Shown here in pieces: positions 42,175 to 53,241 of a DNA stretch of 64,000 nt. Numbering within the stretch: the first letter of the stretch is position 1; every line of letters starts with the position of its first letter. The notes under the pieces are model-generated. The model saw nothing but the letters and a program-made list of their open reading frames with translations. It was not told the DNA's origin and ran no database searches. A program made the position numbers and the translations under genes. This DNA comes from Proteobacteria bacterium CAG:495 (lineage in GTDB: Bacteria > Pseudomonadota > Alphaproteobacteria > RF32 > CAG-239): the NCBI GenBank assembly GCA_000432275.1, contig HF995316.1:14357-78356 (forward strand). The letters run 5' to 3'.

Positions 42175-44010
42175 TTATTCGGCAGCTTGAGCGGCCATCA
42201 TAATTTTTTTCCAGATTTCGGCAGGCAGACCCGAACCGTAAACGCCTTTCATCGGGCTGTCGTCGTCATTGCCGAGCCATACGGCGCAGATTAAGTCTTC
42301 CGTAAAGCCCACAAACCAGGCGTCGCGGTTGTCCTGTGATGTTCCGGTTTTTCCTGCGGCAAAGAAGGGCAGGGCGGCACGCTTGCCGGTTCCGCCTTTA
42401 AGCACCTTGGACAGCATCTGCGTCAATTCTTCCGCATCGCCGCCGTCGATGATTCTCATCTTGTCGTCTCCGCCACGTTGATAAAGCTGATAACCGTCTT
42501 TGCTGTAGATTTCTTTGATAGCATGCGGCCAGGTGGAAAATCCGCCGTTGGCAATGACCGAATATGCCGCCGCCATGTCAATGACCTTTACTTCAAACGT
42601 TCCCAATGCCAGCGAGGGTGTATTTTGTATCGGGGTGGTTATTCCCATTTTCCGGGCATTCCGGATGATTTTGTTTCTCGGCAGTTGCTCGGTCAGATTG
42701 ATGGTTGCCAGATTGAGAGATTTCGCCAGTGCATATTTGAGCGTGACTTCGCCATAGTATTTTTTATCGGAGTTTTCAGGGCGCCAGCTGCCGATGGAAA
42801 GCGGTGCGTCCATTACCTTGTCTTCCGGTTTCCATCCCTGTTGCAGGGCAGTCAGATAAACAAAGGGTTTAAATGCCGAACCCGGTTGACGCAGAGCCTG
42901 TGTTGCCCGGTTAAACTGGCTCTTGTTGTAGTTTACGCCGCCGACCATGGCTTTTACCGCGCCGTTTTTATCCAGGACCACAACGGCACCCTGGGTAACG
43001 TTACGGTTCTGATTGGCCTCGACCGTTTCTCTTAAAATCCGTGAAGCGGCCTCTTGAATATGTTGATCCAATGTTGTCATCACATAAATGTCGCTGTCTC
43101 GTTCGCCGATATAATCGTTAACCTCGTTGTAAACCCAGTCGGCAAAATAATTGGCATCTTCGACTTTGTAGTTTTTTTCTTTACCTAACCTCATCGTCAG
43201 GGCTTCGTCTCTTTCCTCAGGGGTAATGGTGCGGTTGCTGACCATATTTTGCAGTACAACTTTTGCTCTTTCCATGGTTCTTTCTTTGGAGGCAATCGGA
43301 TTATAGCGCGACGGAGCTTTGAGCATACCGGCAATAATGGCCGCTTCCAAAAGGTTAAGGTCGCGCGACGATTTTTGAAAATACTTTTGGCTGGCGGCTT
43401 CAATGCCGTATGTTCCCGCCCCCAGATAGACCCTGTTAAGGTAAAGGGTCAGAATTTGCTCTTTGCTGAACTTATGTTCAAGCCAAAATGCCAGCAGCAG
43501 TTCCTGGGTCTTGCGCTTGATGCTCTTTTGCGAAGTCAGAAAAAGGTTTTTTGCCACCTGTTGGGTAATGGTGCTGCCGCCCTGAGCGTATCTGCCGGCA
43601 AAGACGTTGGCAATCATTGCCCGGGTAAACGAAATGATGTCAAAGCCGAAATGCCCGTAAAACCGCCGGTCTTCGGTGGAAACGATGGCGTCGATGACAT
43701 ACTGCGGCAGTTCTTCCGAACGGATGACTTCTGAATAAACCGTGCCGAAAGTCTGTACTTCGTTACCGTTTTCGGCAATAATGGTCGTCGAAGGTTGGCG
43801 CGTGCGCGAAACCGCTTCGTTGATATCCGGCAGCGTAAAAAAACAATAGATCAGATAAATTAATAAAGTTATCACCAGCAATCCAAAAAATTTTAGGAGT
43901 CGCATCCGATTCTTAAAACGTTGTTTTGACTCTCTTTTTTTAGTTTTTTTTCTTTTTTTCTGAGCTTTAGCCACGATTCGCGTCCTTTTCTTCCTTGCCT
44001 CGATTCGCAA
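42175..44010 (-). CDS. Bifunctional penicillin-binding protein, class A
   Basis: The 611-aa protein has a Lys/Arg-rich cytoplasmic start, one membrane anchor (about 39-58), a glycosyltransferase domain with EDRRFYGHFGFD and GGSTITQQVAKNLFL, and a transpeptidase domain with catalytic SAFK in QPGSAFKPF, SLN in KSLNLATIN, and KTGTSQD. The length and lack of an inserted domain suggest a compact PBP1A-like enzyme. It polymerises and crosslinks peptidoglycan, and is a plausible partner of the LpoA-like lipoprotein. It is transcribed alone, 249 bp upstream of gpmI. Confidence 0.93.
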   Translation of the reverse strand: MRIEARKKRTRIVAKAQKKRKKTKKRESKQRFKNRMRLLKFFGLLVITLLIYLIYCFFTLPDINEAVSRTRQPSTTIIAENGNEVQTFGTVYSEVIRSEELPQYVIDAIVSTEDRRFYGHFGFDIISFTRAMIANVFAGRYAQGGSTITQQVAKNLFLTSQKSIKRKTQELLLAFWLEHKFSKEQILTLYLNRVYLGAGTYGIEAASQKYFQKSSRDLNLLEAAIIAGMLKAPSRYNPIASKERTMERAKVVLQNMVSNRTITPEERDEALTMRLGKEKNYKVEDANYFADWVYNEVNDYIGERDSDIYVMTTLDQHIQEAASRILRETVEANQNRNVTQGAVVVLDKNGAVKAMVGGVNYNKSQFNRATQALRQPGSAFKPFVYLTALQQGWKPEDKVMDAPLSIGSWRPENSDKKYYGEVTLKYALAKSLNLATINLTEQLPRNKIIRNARKMGITTPIQNTPSLALGTFEVKVIDMAAAYSVIANGGFSTWPHAIKEIYSKDGYQLYQRGGDDKMRIIDGGDAEELTQMLSKVLKGGTGKRAALPFFAAGKTGTSQDNRDAWFVGFTEDLICAVWLGNDDDSPMKGVYGSGLPAEIWKKIMMAAQAAE

Positions 44011-44063
44011 TTTGTTTTAAAAATTAAATTATTCAGTAACATAAATAAGTTAAGGAAGATTTT

Positions 44064-44264
44064 ATGATCAATGTTTCGGTAACGATCAGTGAGGATTTGA
44101 ACAGAAAAATCGCAGCCATTGCAGCCAAAAGCGGCAAAACGGTTGATGATTGTATTGCTCTTGCGCTGCGTGATTACATTGACAATTACGAAGACGTTTA
44201 TAAAACCGATTTGTGTTCGGTTGACAGTCTTGAGCGCTCTTTCTTTTTATCTATTGGCGAATAA
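44064..44264 (+). CDS. Small ribbon-helix-helix protein
   Basis: The 66-aa protein begins with a short strand (INVSVTISEDLNRKI) followed by two helices (AAIAAKSGKTVDDCIALALRDYI), the pattern of CopG/Arc-type ribbon-helix-helix DNA-binding dimers. Such proteins are often antitoxins or repressors. No toxin-like gene is adjacent; the next gene is polA, 77 bp downstream. A good AAGGAAG lies 7-12 nt before the ATG. Confidence 0.75.
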   Translation: MINVSVTISEDLNRKIAAIAAKSGKTVDDCIALALRDYIDNYEDVYKTDLCSVDSLERSFFLSIGE

Positions 44265-44341
44265 GCTTTCATCCGCTATATTTATTTTGCCGCCCGGTCT
44301 GCAAGACAGTTGCCGGGTGTCGCTGATTAAGGAAAAATGCC

Positions 44342-47155
44342 ATGTCCCACAAAATCTGCCTGATAGACGGTTCCGGTTATATCTTTCGCGCTTTTTACGG
44401 TTTGCCGCCGTTGACCGCGCCGGATGGTACGCCCGTAAATGCGGTTTATGGCTTTACCAATATGTTTTTAAAACTGACCTCAAAAATCCCCTGTGAATAT
44501 TGTTTGGTTCTCTTTGACGCCAAACGGCAGAATTTCCGTAACGATATTTTTCCCGACTACAAAGGCACGCGTAAAGAAATTCCCGAAGATTTGATTCCTC
44601 AGTTCTCCATCATCCGCGAAGCGGTAGAAGCGCTGAACCTTCATCACCTGGAAATGGAGGGATATGAGGCGGACGACCTGATTGCCACTTATGCCAATAT
44701 GGCGCTGGCTCAAGGGCTTGAGGTTGTTATTGTTTCCGGCGACAAGGATTTGATGCAGCTTATTCGTCCCGGCGTCGAATTCTATGATCCGATGAAAGAC
44801 AAGTTCTTTTCGCCGGAAGACGTTAAAGAAAAATTCGGCGTTTATCCGGAACAGGTTGTCGATGTGCAGGCTTTGGCCGGAGACACCACCGACAACATTC
44901 CCGGCATTCCTGGCATTGGTCTGAAAACGGCCGCGCAGCTTGTCAACGACTTTGGGTCGTTGGAAGGCGTTTTGACCAAAGCCGGGGAGATTAAACAAAA
45001 CAAGCGTCGCGAAACTATCCTCGCAAATATTGAAAATGCCCGTATATCTCTTCAGCTGGTGACGCTGCGCGGCGACGTTCCCGTCGGCCATCGGATTGCC
45101 GAATACAAATGCCTGCCTCCCGAAATGGCAAAACTTGACCGCTTCATAGAAACTTACGGTTTTCGTTCAATCCGGCCAAGGCTTGAGAAATGGGTGCTTG
45201 AACGCTGTAATAAGATAGCGTGCCAAGACTCTGAAAACACTGTATTTAAATCTTCGGAAGCGGAGAGTGAAAACAGTGTATTTAAATCACCTGAGAACGC
45301 TGTATTTAAACAGCCGGAAAAAAGTTATGAACTGATTCAGACAGAGGCCAAGCTGAAATACTGGGTTGATTTGATTTATAAAAGCCACGTTTGCTCGATA
45401 GCTGCGGCTTATAACGGCCCGGATCCGGTCTTTGACAATATTGTCGGTCTTGCTGTCGCCGTCAATTCCGGAAAGGCCGCATACATTCCTTTTGCGCACG
45501 GCGCGGAGCATGATAATATGGATTTGTTTGCAGAAAATCGCAGCGTAAGCCAGTTGTCCGAAGAAACCCTGAAACGGTATCTGAAACCTTTGCTGTCGGA
45601 TAAATCCGTTCTCAAAATCGGTCATAACATCAAGACGTCTATGCACTTTATTGCCAAGTTTTTGGGAACAGGGACCGATTTCTTCCCTCTGGAAGATATT
45701 GCCGTCCTTTCTTATGATTTGGACAGTTCCGAGCACGGACATGCCTTGGACGAACTTTGCGGATTGTTTTTGGATATTACTCCGCAGAAGTTTGAAGAGC
45801 TTACCGGCACCGGTAAAAATAAAATACCTTTTGACAAGGTCGGCATTGAACAGGCGATGGATTATATGGCTGCCCGGGCCGACTATGCGCTGCGCCTTTA
45901 CCATATCCTGAAACCGCGTCTGATTGCCGAACAAAAAGTCGGTGTTTACGAAAATTTTGATCGGCCGCTGCTAAAGACGCTTTATGCGATGGAAGAACGC
46001 GGAGTTATGGTAAACGCTAAAGCTTTGCAGGAGCTCAGCATTTACTTTGACAGCGAAATCCGCCAAATAGAAGCCCGGATTTTTGAGCTTGCCGGCGAAG
46101 AGTTTAATGTCGGCTCGCCCAAGCAGATTGGTGAAATTTTGTTCGACCGGCAGGGACTGAAGGGCAAAAAAACGCCTACCGGCGCCTGGCAGACCGGCGC
46201 TGATGTCCTGGAACAGCTTGCCGAACAGGGAATAGAACTGGCTCAAAAGATTCTTGACTGGCGCGAATTCAGCAAGCTGAAGTCAACCTATAGTGATGCG
46301 CTGTCTGCGTTGCTTGATAAGGATAATCGCATCCATACGACCTATAATCAGTTTGTTGCCAATACCGGACGCCTGGCTTCCAATAACCCTAATCTTCAGA
46401 ATATTCCCATCCGCAGTGAGCAAGGGAAGAAAATACGGGCTTGCTTTATTGCCAGACCGGGACACAAGATTATTTCGTCTGACTACTCGCAGGTGGAGCT
46501 GCGTTTGCTGGCGTCGGTCGCTGATGTCAAAAATTTGAAAAAAGCTTTTGCCGACGGCATCGATATTCATTCGGCCACGGCTTCTCATGTGTTCGGCGTT
46601 CCGGTTGATAAGGTCGATGCTAACCTGCGTCGTCACGCTAAGGCAATCAACTTTGGAATCGTTTACGGCATATCCCAATATGGACTGGCCAAAAATATCG
46701 GCGTCAGCTCTGATGAAGCGAAAGCTTATATCGACGCCTATTTTGCGCAAATGCCTGAAATCAAACAATATATGGAGAAAACAATCGCTTTTGCCCGCAA
46801 ACACGGTTATGTCTTAACGCCTTTCGGACGTAAATGTTCGGTTTTGGGGATTAATGATAAAAACAAGCGTCTGGCGGCAAATGCCGAGCGTGCGGCAATC
46901 AATGCCCCGATTCAGGGCGGTGCCGCAGATATTATCAAGCTGGCGATGAATAAAGTTGAGTTTGAACTCGCCAGACAGGGATACAAAACAAAAATGCTTC
47001 TTCAGGTTCACGATGAACTTGTTTTTGAAGCACCCGATGATGAGGTTGAAGCTGTCAGCCGCCTCGTAAAGGAAATTATGGAGAACGTCGTTGATTACGA
47101 AGTTCCCTTTACTGCGGAAGTAGGCGTCGGAACCAACTGGGCCGAAGCGCACTAA
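44342..47155 (+). CDS. polA: DNA polymerase I with an inactive-looking proofreading domain and a repeat-bearing linker
   Basis: The 937-aa protein has a 5'-3' exonuclease domain (1-290; YEADDLIAT, SGDKDLMQL, GDTTDNIPG), a linker (about 290-330), a 3'-5' exonuclease fold (about 335-525) and a polymerase domain with motif A SDYSQVELRLLA, motif B RRHAKAINFG and motif C QVHDELVFE. In the exonuclease fold the metal ligands are changed: Ala354 and Ala356 stand for the DxE pair, and Ser433 for the next Asp, so proofreading is probably lost. The linker holds three NxVFK repeats, each encoded by a GTATTTAAA copy. RBS is weak (AAGGAAAAA). Confidence 0.96.
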   Translation: MSHKICLIDGSGYIFRAFYGLPPLTAPDGTPVNAVYGFTNMFLKLTSKIPCEYCLVLFDAKRQNFRNDIFPDYKGTRKEIPEDLIPQFSIIREAVEALNLHHLEMEGYEADDLIATYANMALAQGLEVVIVSGDKDLMQLIRPGVEFYDPMKDKFFSPEDVKEKFGVYPEQVVDVQALAGDTTDNIPGIPGIGLKTAAQLVNDFGSLEGVLTKAGEIKQNKRRETILANIENARISLQLVTLRGDVPVGHRIAEYKCLPPEMAKLDRFIETYGFRSIRPRLEKWVLERCNKIACQDSENTVFKSSEAESENSVFKSPENAVFKQPEKSYELIQTEAKLKYWVDLIYKSHVCSIAAAYNGPDPVFDNIVGLAVAVNSGKAAYIPFAHGAEHDNMDLFAENRSVSQLSEETLKRYLKPLLSDKSVLKIGHNIKTSMHFIAKFLGTGTDFFPLEDIAVLSYDLDSSEHGHALDELCGLFLDITPQKFEELTGTGKNKIPFDKVGIEQAMDYMAARADYALRLYHILKPRLIAEQKVGVYENFDRPLLKTLYAMEERGVMVNAKALQELSIYFDSEIRQIEARIFELAGEEFNVGSPKQIGEILFDRQGLKGKKTPTGAWQTGADVLEQLAEQGIELAQKILDWREFSKLKSTYSDALSALLDKDNRIHTTYNQFVANTGRLASNNPNLQNIPIRSEQGKKIRACFIARPGHKIISSDYSQVELRLLASVADVKNLKKAFADGIDIHSATASHVFGVPVDKVDANLRRHAKAINFGIVYGISQYGLAKNIGVSSDEAKAYIDAYFAQMPEIKQYMEKTIAFARKHGYVLTPFGRKCSVLGINDKNKRLAANAERAAINAPIQGGAADIIKLAMNKVEFELARQGYKTKMLLQVHDELVFEAPDDEVEAVSRLVKEIMENVVDYEVPFTAEVGVGTNWAEAH
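45236..45310 (+). repeat. GTATTTAAA repeat, copies 9-11 (polA linker)
   Basis: Three cores at 45242-45250, 45278-45286 and 45302-45310. The first and third have the full AACRCYGTATTTAAA; the middle is AACAGTGTATTTAAA. All are in the VFK frame and encode ENTVFK, ENSVFK and ENAVFK. Confidence 0.85.
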
Positions 47156-47250
47156 CTCGCGGAACAAGGTAAAAAAAGATAACATAATTATATGAGGCGG
47201 CTACCAATTCTTGGTTATGTTTTCTAACATCCGGAATCCTTCCGGTATTT

Positions 47251-47292
47251 GTCCGGTTCTTTGCGGCGACAACTTCCGCAATCCGGACTTTT
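47251..47292 (+). terminator. Likely terminator of polA
   Basis: GTCCGG (47251-47256) pairs with CCGGAC (47283-47288), and TTGCGG (47261-47266) with CCGCAA (47276-47281), followed by TTTT. A small perfect hairpin CCGGAA/TTCCGG (47231-47245) precedes it. Together they could also be a small RNA. Confidence 0.6.
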
Positions 47293-47545
47293 AACCTCAA
47301 TATACCAAAATTAATAACAAAGCTTTGTGAACAATCAATCTGCAGTCTTAATTGTTTGTCTGAATTCTAAAGATATAAAAGTTAAAAAATTATTACTCGA
47401 AAAGTGAATCAATCCAGCGATTCGCTGCAAATACAAGCCTGGATTCGTTTTGCCGCGGATAAAAATTTTTTTTTCGATTCGACGATTTGAGCGGAAATTA
47501 TTTTTAGAATCCTGAAATCTGACAAAGACTCGTAATTTTAATAAA
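47293..47545. other. Convergent intergenic DNA with a GANTC cluster
   Basis: The gap between the ends of polA and the 98-aa gene (447 bp in all) has no convincing gene. It holds five GANTC sites in 106 bp (47406, 47419, 47442, 47476, 47507), plus one at 47234. As both flanking genes end here, no promoter is needed for them, so a hidden small RNA promoter is possible. Confidence 0.4.
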
Positions 47546-47582
47546 AAAAATCCCTTGTTCCTAAAAGGGAAAAGGGATTTTT
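47546..47582 (-). terminator. Intrinsic terminator of the 98-aa gene
   Basis: AAAATCCCTT and AAGGGATTTT form a stem; on the minus strand the right arm is followed by a run of T. Confidence 0.85.
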
Positions 47583-47602
47583 CTGTGTAAGACTGTTTTT
47601 CT

Positions 47603-47899
47603 CTAAATTTCTACCATATCTTTTACCGGAGCTGAGTTGCCCTTGTAATTGGCTTCAATTCCCAGCGAAAGGTTTTTTATTCCGCTTAGCCTTCCTGTCG
47701 AGATATCGAATTGCAAATCCACTTCATGCCCGATACGGGTATGGACAAGAACGCCGAAAAGGTTGCGTTCGTAGCAGCCGTCTATAACGAAATAATTGTT
47801 GGTTGTCTGTTTGCCTGTTGATGTAGTCTCAAAAATAACGGAAATAAAAGGCACGTCTTTTACCGAGTATCTTTCGATACCTTTAATAATCTGTTTCAT
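47603..47899 (-). CDS. Protein of unknown function, 98 aa
   Basis: I do not recognise this small protein. It seems mostly beta-stranded, soluble, with no signal peptide. It has its own terminator on the 3' side. Upstream on the minus strand, between it and gyrB, is a 12-bp perfect palindrome that may be an operator. The real start is probably the ATG at 47899. Confidence 0.65.
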   Translation of the reverse strand: MKQIIKGIERYSVKDVPFISVIFETTSTGKQTTNNYFVIDGCYERNLFGVLVHTRIGHEVDLQFDISTGRLSGIKNLSLGIEANYKGNSAPVKDMVEI

Positions 47900-47969
47900 A
47901 CTAATTTTTTTTATTTAATTGATTAATAATTTTTGCAAATTAGCATCATTTTAGCTTAATTCGGCACTG

Positions 47970-47981
47970 TTGTCTAGACAA
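47970..47981. promoter_or_regulatory. Palindromic operator candidate
   Basis: TTGTCTAGACAA is a perfect 12-bp palindrome between the divergent 98-aa gene and gyrB, followed after 4 nt by a half-repeat GGTCTA. Confidence 0.4.
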
Positions 47982-48070
47982 AATGGTCTAAAAGTTTTCT
48001 GCCCTTTTCAAACCGCTGTTTTTAACCCGTTTTTTTATTACCAAAGTATTGGAAAACTTTGTTTTTTGGC

Positions 48071-48099
48071 TTGGTAAATAATACAAATCGTAGTATATT
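48071..48099 (+). promoter_or_regulatory. gyrB promoter
   Basis: TTGGTA (48071-48076) and TATATT (48094-48099) are separated by 17 nt, about 44 nt upstream of the gyrB ATG. Confidence 0.7.
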
Positions 48100-48124
48100 T
48101 TCCCCAACTGAAATTTGTTACTAA

Positions 48125-50587
<2,463 letters not shown>

Positions 50588-50596
50588 TTCTCAGTT

Positions 50597-50630
50597 AAAA
50601 ACCCCGAAGTTTCAAGCTTCGGGGTTTTTA
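50597..50630 (+). terminator. Intrinsic terminator of gyrB
   Basis: AAAAACCCCGAAG and CTTCGGGGTTTTT form a perfect stem around a short loop. Confidence 0.95.
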
Positions 50631-50674
50631 TGAATTTGTTTCATACCGAAAGTAACGCAAAACGTTGTCAAAAG

Positions 50675-51454
50675 CTAGAGCTTGATTGTCGGCGGCAATT
50701 GTTGGCGTTTAAATGCCTGTGACTGGTATCTTTTAATAATCCATTCGGTAGTAACTGCATCATAACCTTCTGCGGCGATTTCGGCTGCGCTCAGATGACG
50801 GTCGAGGTACAACTCCAAAATCTTGTCCAGAACTTTATACGGGGGCAGGGTGTCTTCGTCTTTCTGATTTGCGGATAATTCCGCGCTGGGAGCCCTGATA
50901 ATTACCTCCATCGGCAGCACCTGGCCCTGTTCGTTACGCCATTTCGCCAGCTCAAAAATCTGGCTTTTGTAAAGCTCTCCGATTGGAGCCAATCCCCCGC
51001 AGGTATCGCCGTAAAGCGTACAATATCCCATGGCAATTTCGGATTTGTTGCCGCAGGCCAGAAGCAAATAGCCGTCCTGGTTTGATTCTGCCATTAAGAT
51101 TAATCCGCGTATCCGGGCTTGTAGATTTTCCCGCACAATATTTTTCAACGGTGCGTCCATAATCAGTTCCAGAGACTTCTCCATATTGTCGACGTCAGGC
51201 TGGATATTTATTTCCTTAAAGTTTAACTTGTTCATGGAGGCTATTTTGCGGGCAATCTGCAAACTCAGGCTTGAAGTGTTTTTCGTATACATCATCAGGG
51301 CGTGTACATGTTCGGCTCCCAGGGCATCCATGGCCGCAATCGCCGTAACGGCGGAATCCAGTCCGCCGGAAAGGCCCAAAACCACGTCTTCAAAACCGTT
51401 GTTGCGGCAGTATTGACGAATTCCGTTTGTCAGATTCTTCCAAATTTCCTGCAT
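50675..51454 (-). CDS. nadE: NH3-dependent NAD+ synthetase
   Basis: The 259-aa protein is an N-type ATP pyrophosphatase with LGLSGGLDSAVTA (PP-loop), the later GNKSEIAMGYCTLYGD and IRAPSAEL motifs. It lacks a glutaminase domain, so it uses ammonia. It makes NAD+ from deamido-NAD+. Its start overlaps the stop of the adenylyltransferase gene by 1 nt (TGATG), forming a NAD operon. Confidence 0.95.
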   Translation of the reverse strand: MQEIWKNLTNGIRQYCRNNGFEDVVLGLSGGLDSAVTAIAAMDALGAEHVHALMMYTKNTSSLSLQIARKIASMNKLNFKEINIQPDVDNMEKSLELIMDAPLKNIVRENLQARIRGLILMAESNQDGYLLLACGNKSEIAMGYCTLYGDTCGGLAPIGELYKSQIFELAKWRNEQGQVLPMEVIIRAPSAELSANQKDEDTLPPYKVLDKILELYLDRHLSAAEIAAEGYDAVTTEWIIKRYQSQAFKRQQLPPTIKL

Positions 51455-51987
51455 CAGAGTTCTCCTTTTTTGGGGCTTAAATATTCTTCGATAAAATGAT
51501 AGTTAAGCGGATGAACGAAATTTTTCCAACGCCGGTCGCCGATAGTCATCATATCGCGCACCATGCTTCCTGAAACGTAAGGAAAGTCTGGATTGGTCCG
51601 GTCAATACACTCGATATGCTCAAAACAAGGGGTAAACCATTGAGCGTCATAAGGGCTCCCTGCGTAATAAACGTCCGGCGTTCCCCATTCCGGCATATTT
51701 TCGCGCATAAAATCGAGGACGAAGTCAGCCCATTGCGTCGGATTGTTGATGTCAAACAGACCCATAACCTTAAGTCTTGCCGTTTCATTTTGAAAAATAT
51801 TTAAAATCATTTGCTTGCGGGTAAGATAGGTAAAGGGGTTTCTGGCGGTTCCTTGTTCTTGAATAGAACCCAGAATGACCGTAACCCGGGCGCATTTTTC
51901 AAGCATGTCGCGCAATACCCGTTCGTGTCCGATATGCAGCGGCTGCGCCCGCATAACCACTAGTCCGTGTTGATATTGATAAGACAT
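51454..51987 (-). CDS. Nicotinamide/nicotinate-nucleotide adenylyltransferase-like protein
   Basis: The 177-aa protein is a nucleotidyltransferase of the HxGH class: RAQPLHIGHE (HIGH at 18-21) and the C-terminal SGSMVRD, matching the ISSTxxR region. The NadM-like family and its coupling to nadE suggest it adenylates NaMN or NMN just before nadE acts. It is shorter than fused NadM-Nudix proteins. Other cytidylyltransferases are the alternative. Confidence 0.85.
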   Translation of the reverse strand: MSYQYQHGLVVMRAQPLHIGHERVLRDMLEKCARVTVILGSIQEQGTARNPFTYLTRKQMILNIFQNETARLKVMGLFDINNPTQWADFVLDFMRENMPEWGTPDVYYAGSPYDAQWFTPCFEHIECIDRTNPDFPYVSGSMVRDMMTIGDRRWKNFVHPLNYHFIEEYLSPKKGEL

Positions 51988-52028
51988 CGGCGCCTTCCTT
52001 TCAAATTACCAAAATTATGACCGTAAAC

Positions 52029-52056
52029 TTGGAAAAAAGCAAATACAATTTATATT
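52029..52056 (+). promoter_or_regulatory. Porin promoter with GANTC at its edge
   Basis: TTGGAA (52029-52034) and TATATT (52051-52056) are 16 nt apart. GACTC (52057-52061) directly follows the -10. Confidence 0.65.
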
Positions 52057-52113
52057 GACTCTGCCTGCTTATGAATTAAACTTAAACCTCAACCAACTAA
52101 AGGCCTTTGTCTT

Positions 52114-53229
52114 ATGAAACCGTATGTATATTTGTTTTTTCTTTTTATGTTGTTGCCCGCCCCCGTGTTCGCCGGAGAATGGGACTTTTCTTACAACGGA
52201 CATGTCCAGGGACTGTATGGCTACAGCGATCTCTCCAAACGCTTCAAACACAATGACAAAAGCAATCACGGCGTAGGCCAGGGTGATGTCGGCTTTACCG
52301 TGCAGTATACCTACAATGACGATTATTCTGCCAGTCTTAACCTTGATGTTATGGGCGGCGTCGACCAGGAGCTTGAAGATTATAACCAGGGACGCTGGGG
52401 TGAAGAGGCTTACCTTATTGCCGACAGTCCGTATGGCCGGTTGATGGTGGGACAAACTTTTAACGTAGATGCTCAGTTCCATGAGGGGGCGCCGACAGCC
52501 GGTGCTTTGGCCAACAATAACGACGTCGTCGATTTTATCAGTAATCCCAACTGGAAACGTAACGGCAAAATCACGCGTTTTGCCACCCTTAATACGACAT
52601 ATATCAATACCGACGGCGTTGCGCCTAAAATCAGTTACATTTCTCCTGCTTTTTATGACACCATGATAGGTTTTACTTATGTTCCCGATGCATATAACCG
52701 TCGGGGATTGATTAACAAATTTGCTTCTTACGAAAAAGACGGCGGCTTTGTCGCCGGCATTTACAATGCTTCTGATTTGGGGTTTGGGGACGCTAAAGTT
52801 TCTTTCGGTTATGCCGAATTTCACGACAACGACAAGGAAATGTCTGCCAGCCTCAGTTTAAGCCGGGGCGGTTGGACGTTAGGCGGCGGTTGGCGCAAAA
52901 CTTACACTGACGGCCGGGACAAAAGCCTGAACGCCGTGATGTCCCGCACGCCGGAATTGTTTGACAATTATCGGGAGGGACAGGCCTGGAATGTAGGCCT
53001 TGGTTATGAAATCGGACCTTATCAGACCGCGTTGTCATATTTTGAATCCAAAGCCTCCCGCACGGACAATCGTGACAAAGTGATTGTTTTTTCCAATCAG
53101 TATCAGCTTAATGAACATATGGATGTATATCTTGCCGCGGCCCATGTTGACTTTGAGGGAAAAAACAGCGATATTGAAAACAATAATCAGGGTTATGCCT
53201 TTGTAGCCGGTATCGGGCTGAACTTTTAG
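52114..53229 (+). CDS. Outer-membrane porin
   Basis: The 371-aa protein has a signal peptide (cleaved near APVFA-GEW, about 21), alternating hydrophobic beta strands typical of a 16-strand general porin, a DNTDR-like negative loop, and a C-terminal phenylalanine (GIGLNF) used in outer-membrane assembly. Its N-terminal strand YNGHVQGLYGYSD fits the Porin_4 family. It has its own promoter and is followed 12 nt later by a response regulator gene, which may control it. Confidence 0.88.
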   Translation: MKPYVYLFFLFMLLPAPVFAGEWDFSYNGHVQGLYGYSDLSKRFKHNDKSNHGVGQGDVGFTVQYTYNDDYSASLNLDVMGGVDQELEDYNQGRWGEEAYLIADSPYGRLMVGQTFNVDAQFHEGAPTAGALANNNDVVDFISNPNWKRNGKITRFATLNTTYINTDGVAPKISYISPAFYDTMIGFTYVPDAYNRRGLINKFASYEKDGGFVAGIYNASDLGFGDAKVSFGYAEFHDNDKEMSASLSLSRGGWTLGGGWRKTYTDGRDKSLNAVMSRTPELFDNYREGQAWNVGLGYEIGPYQTALSYFESKASRTDNRDKVIVFSNQYQLNEHMDVYLAAAHVDFEGKNSDIENNNQGYAFVAGIGLNF

Positions 53230-53241
53230 GGACTGTACGAA

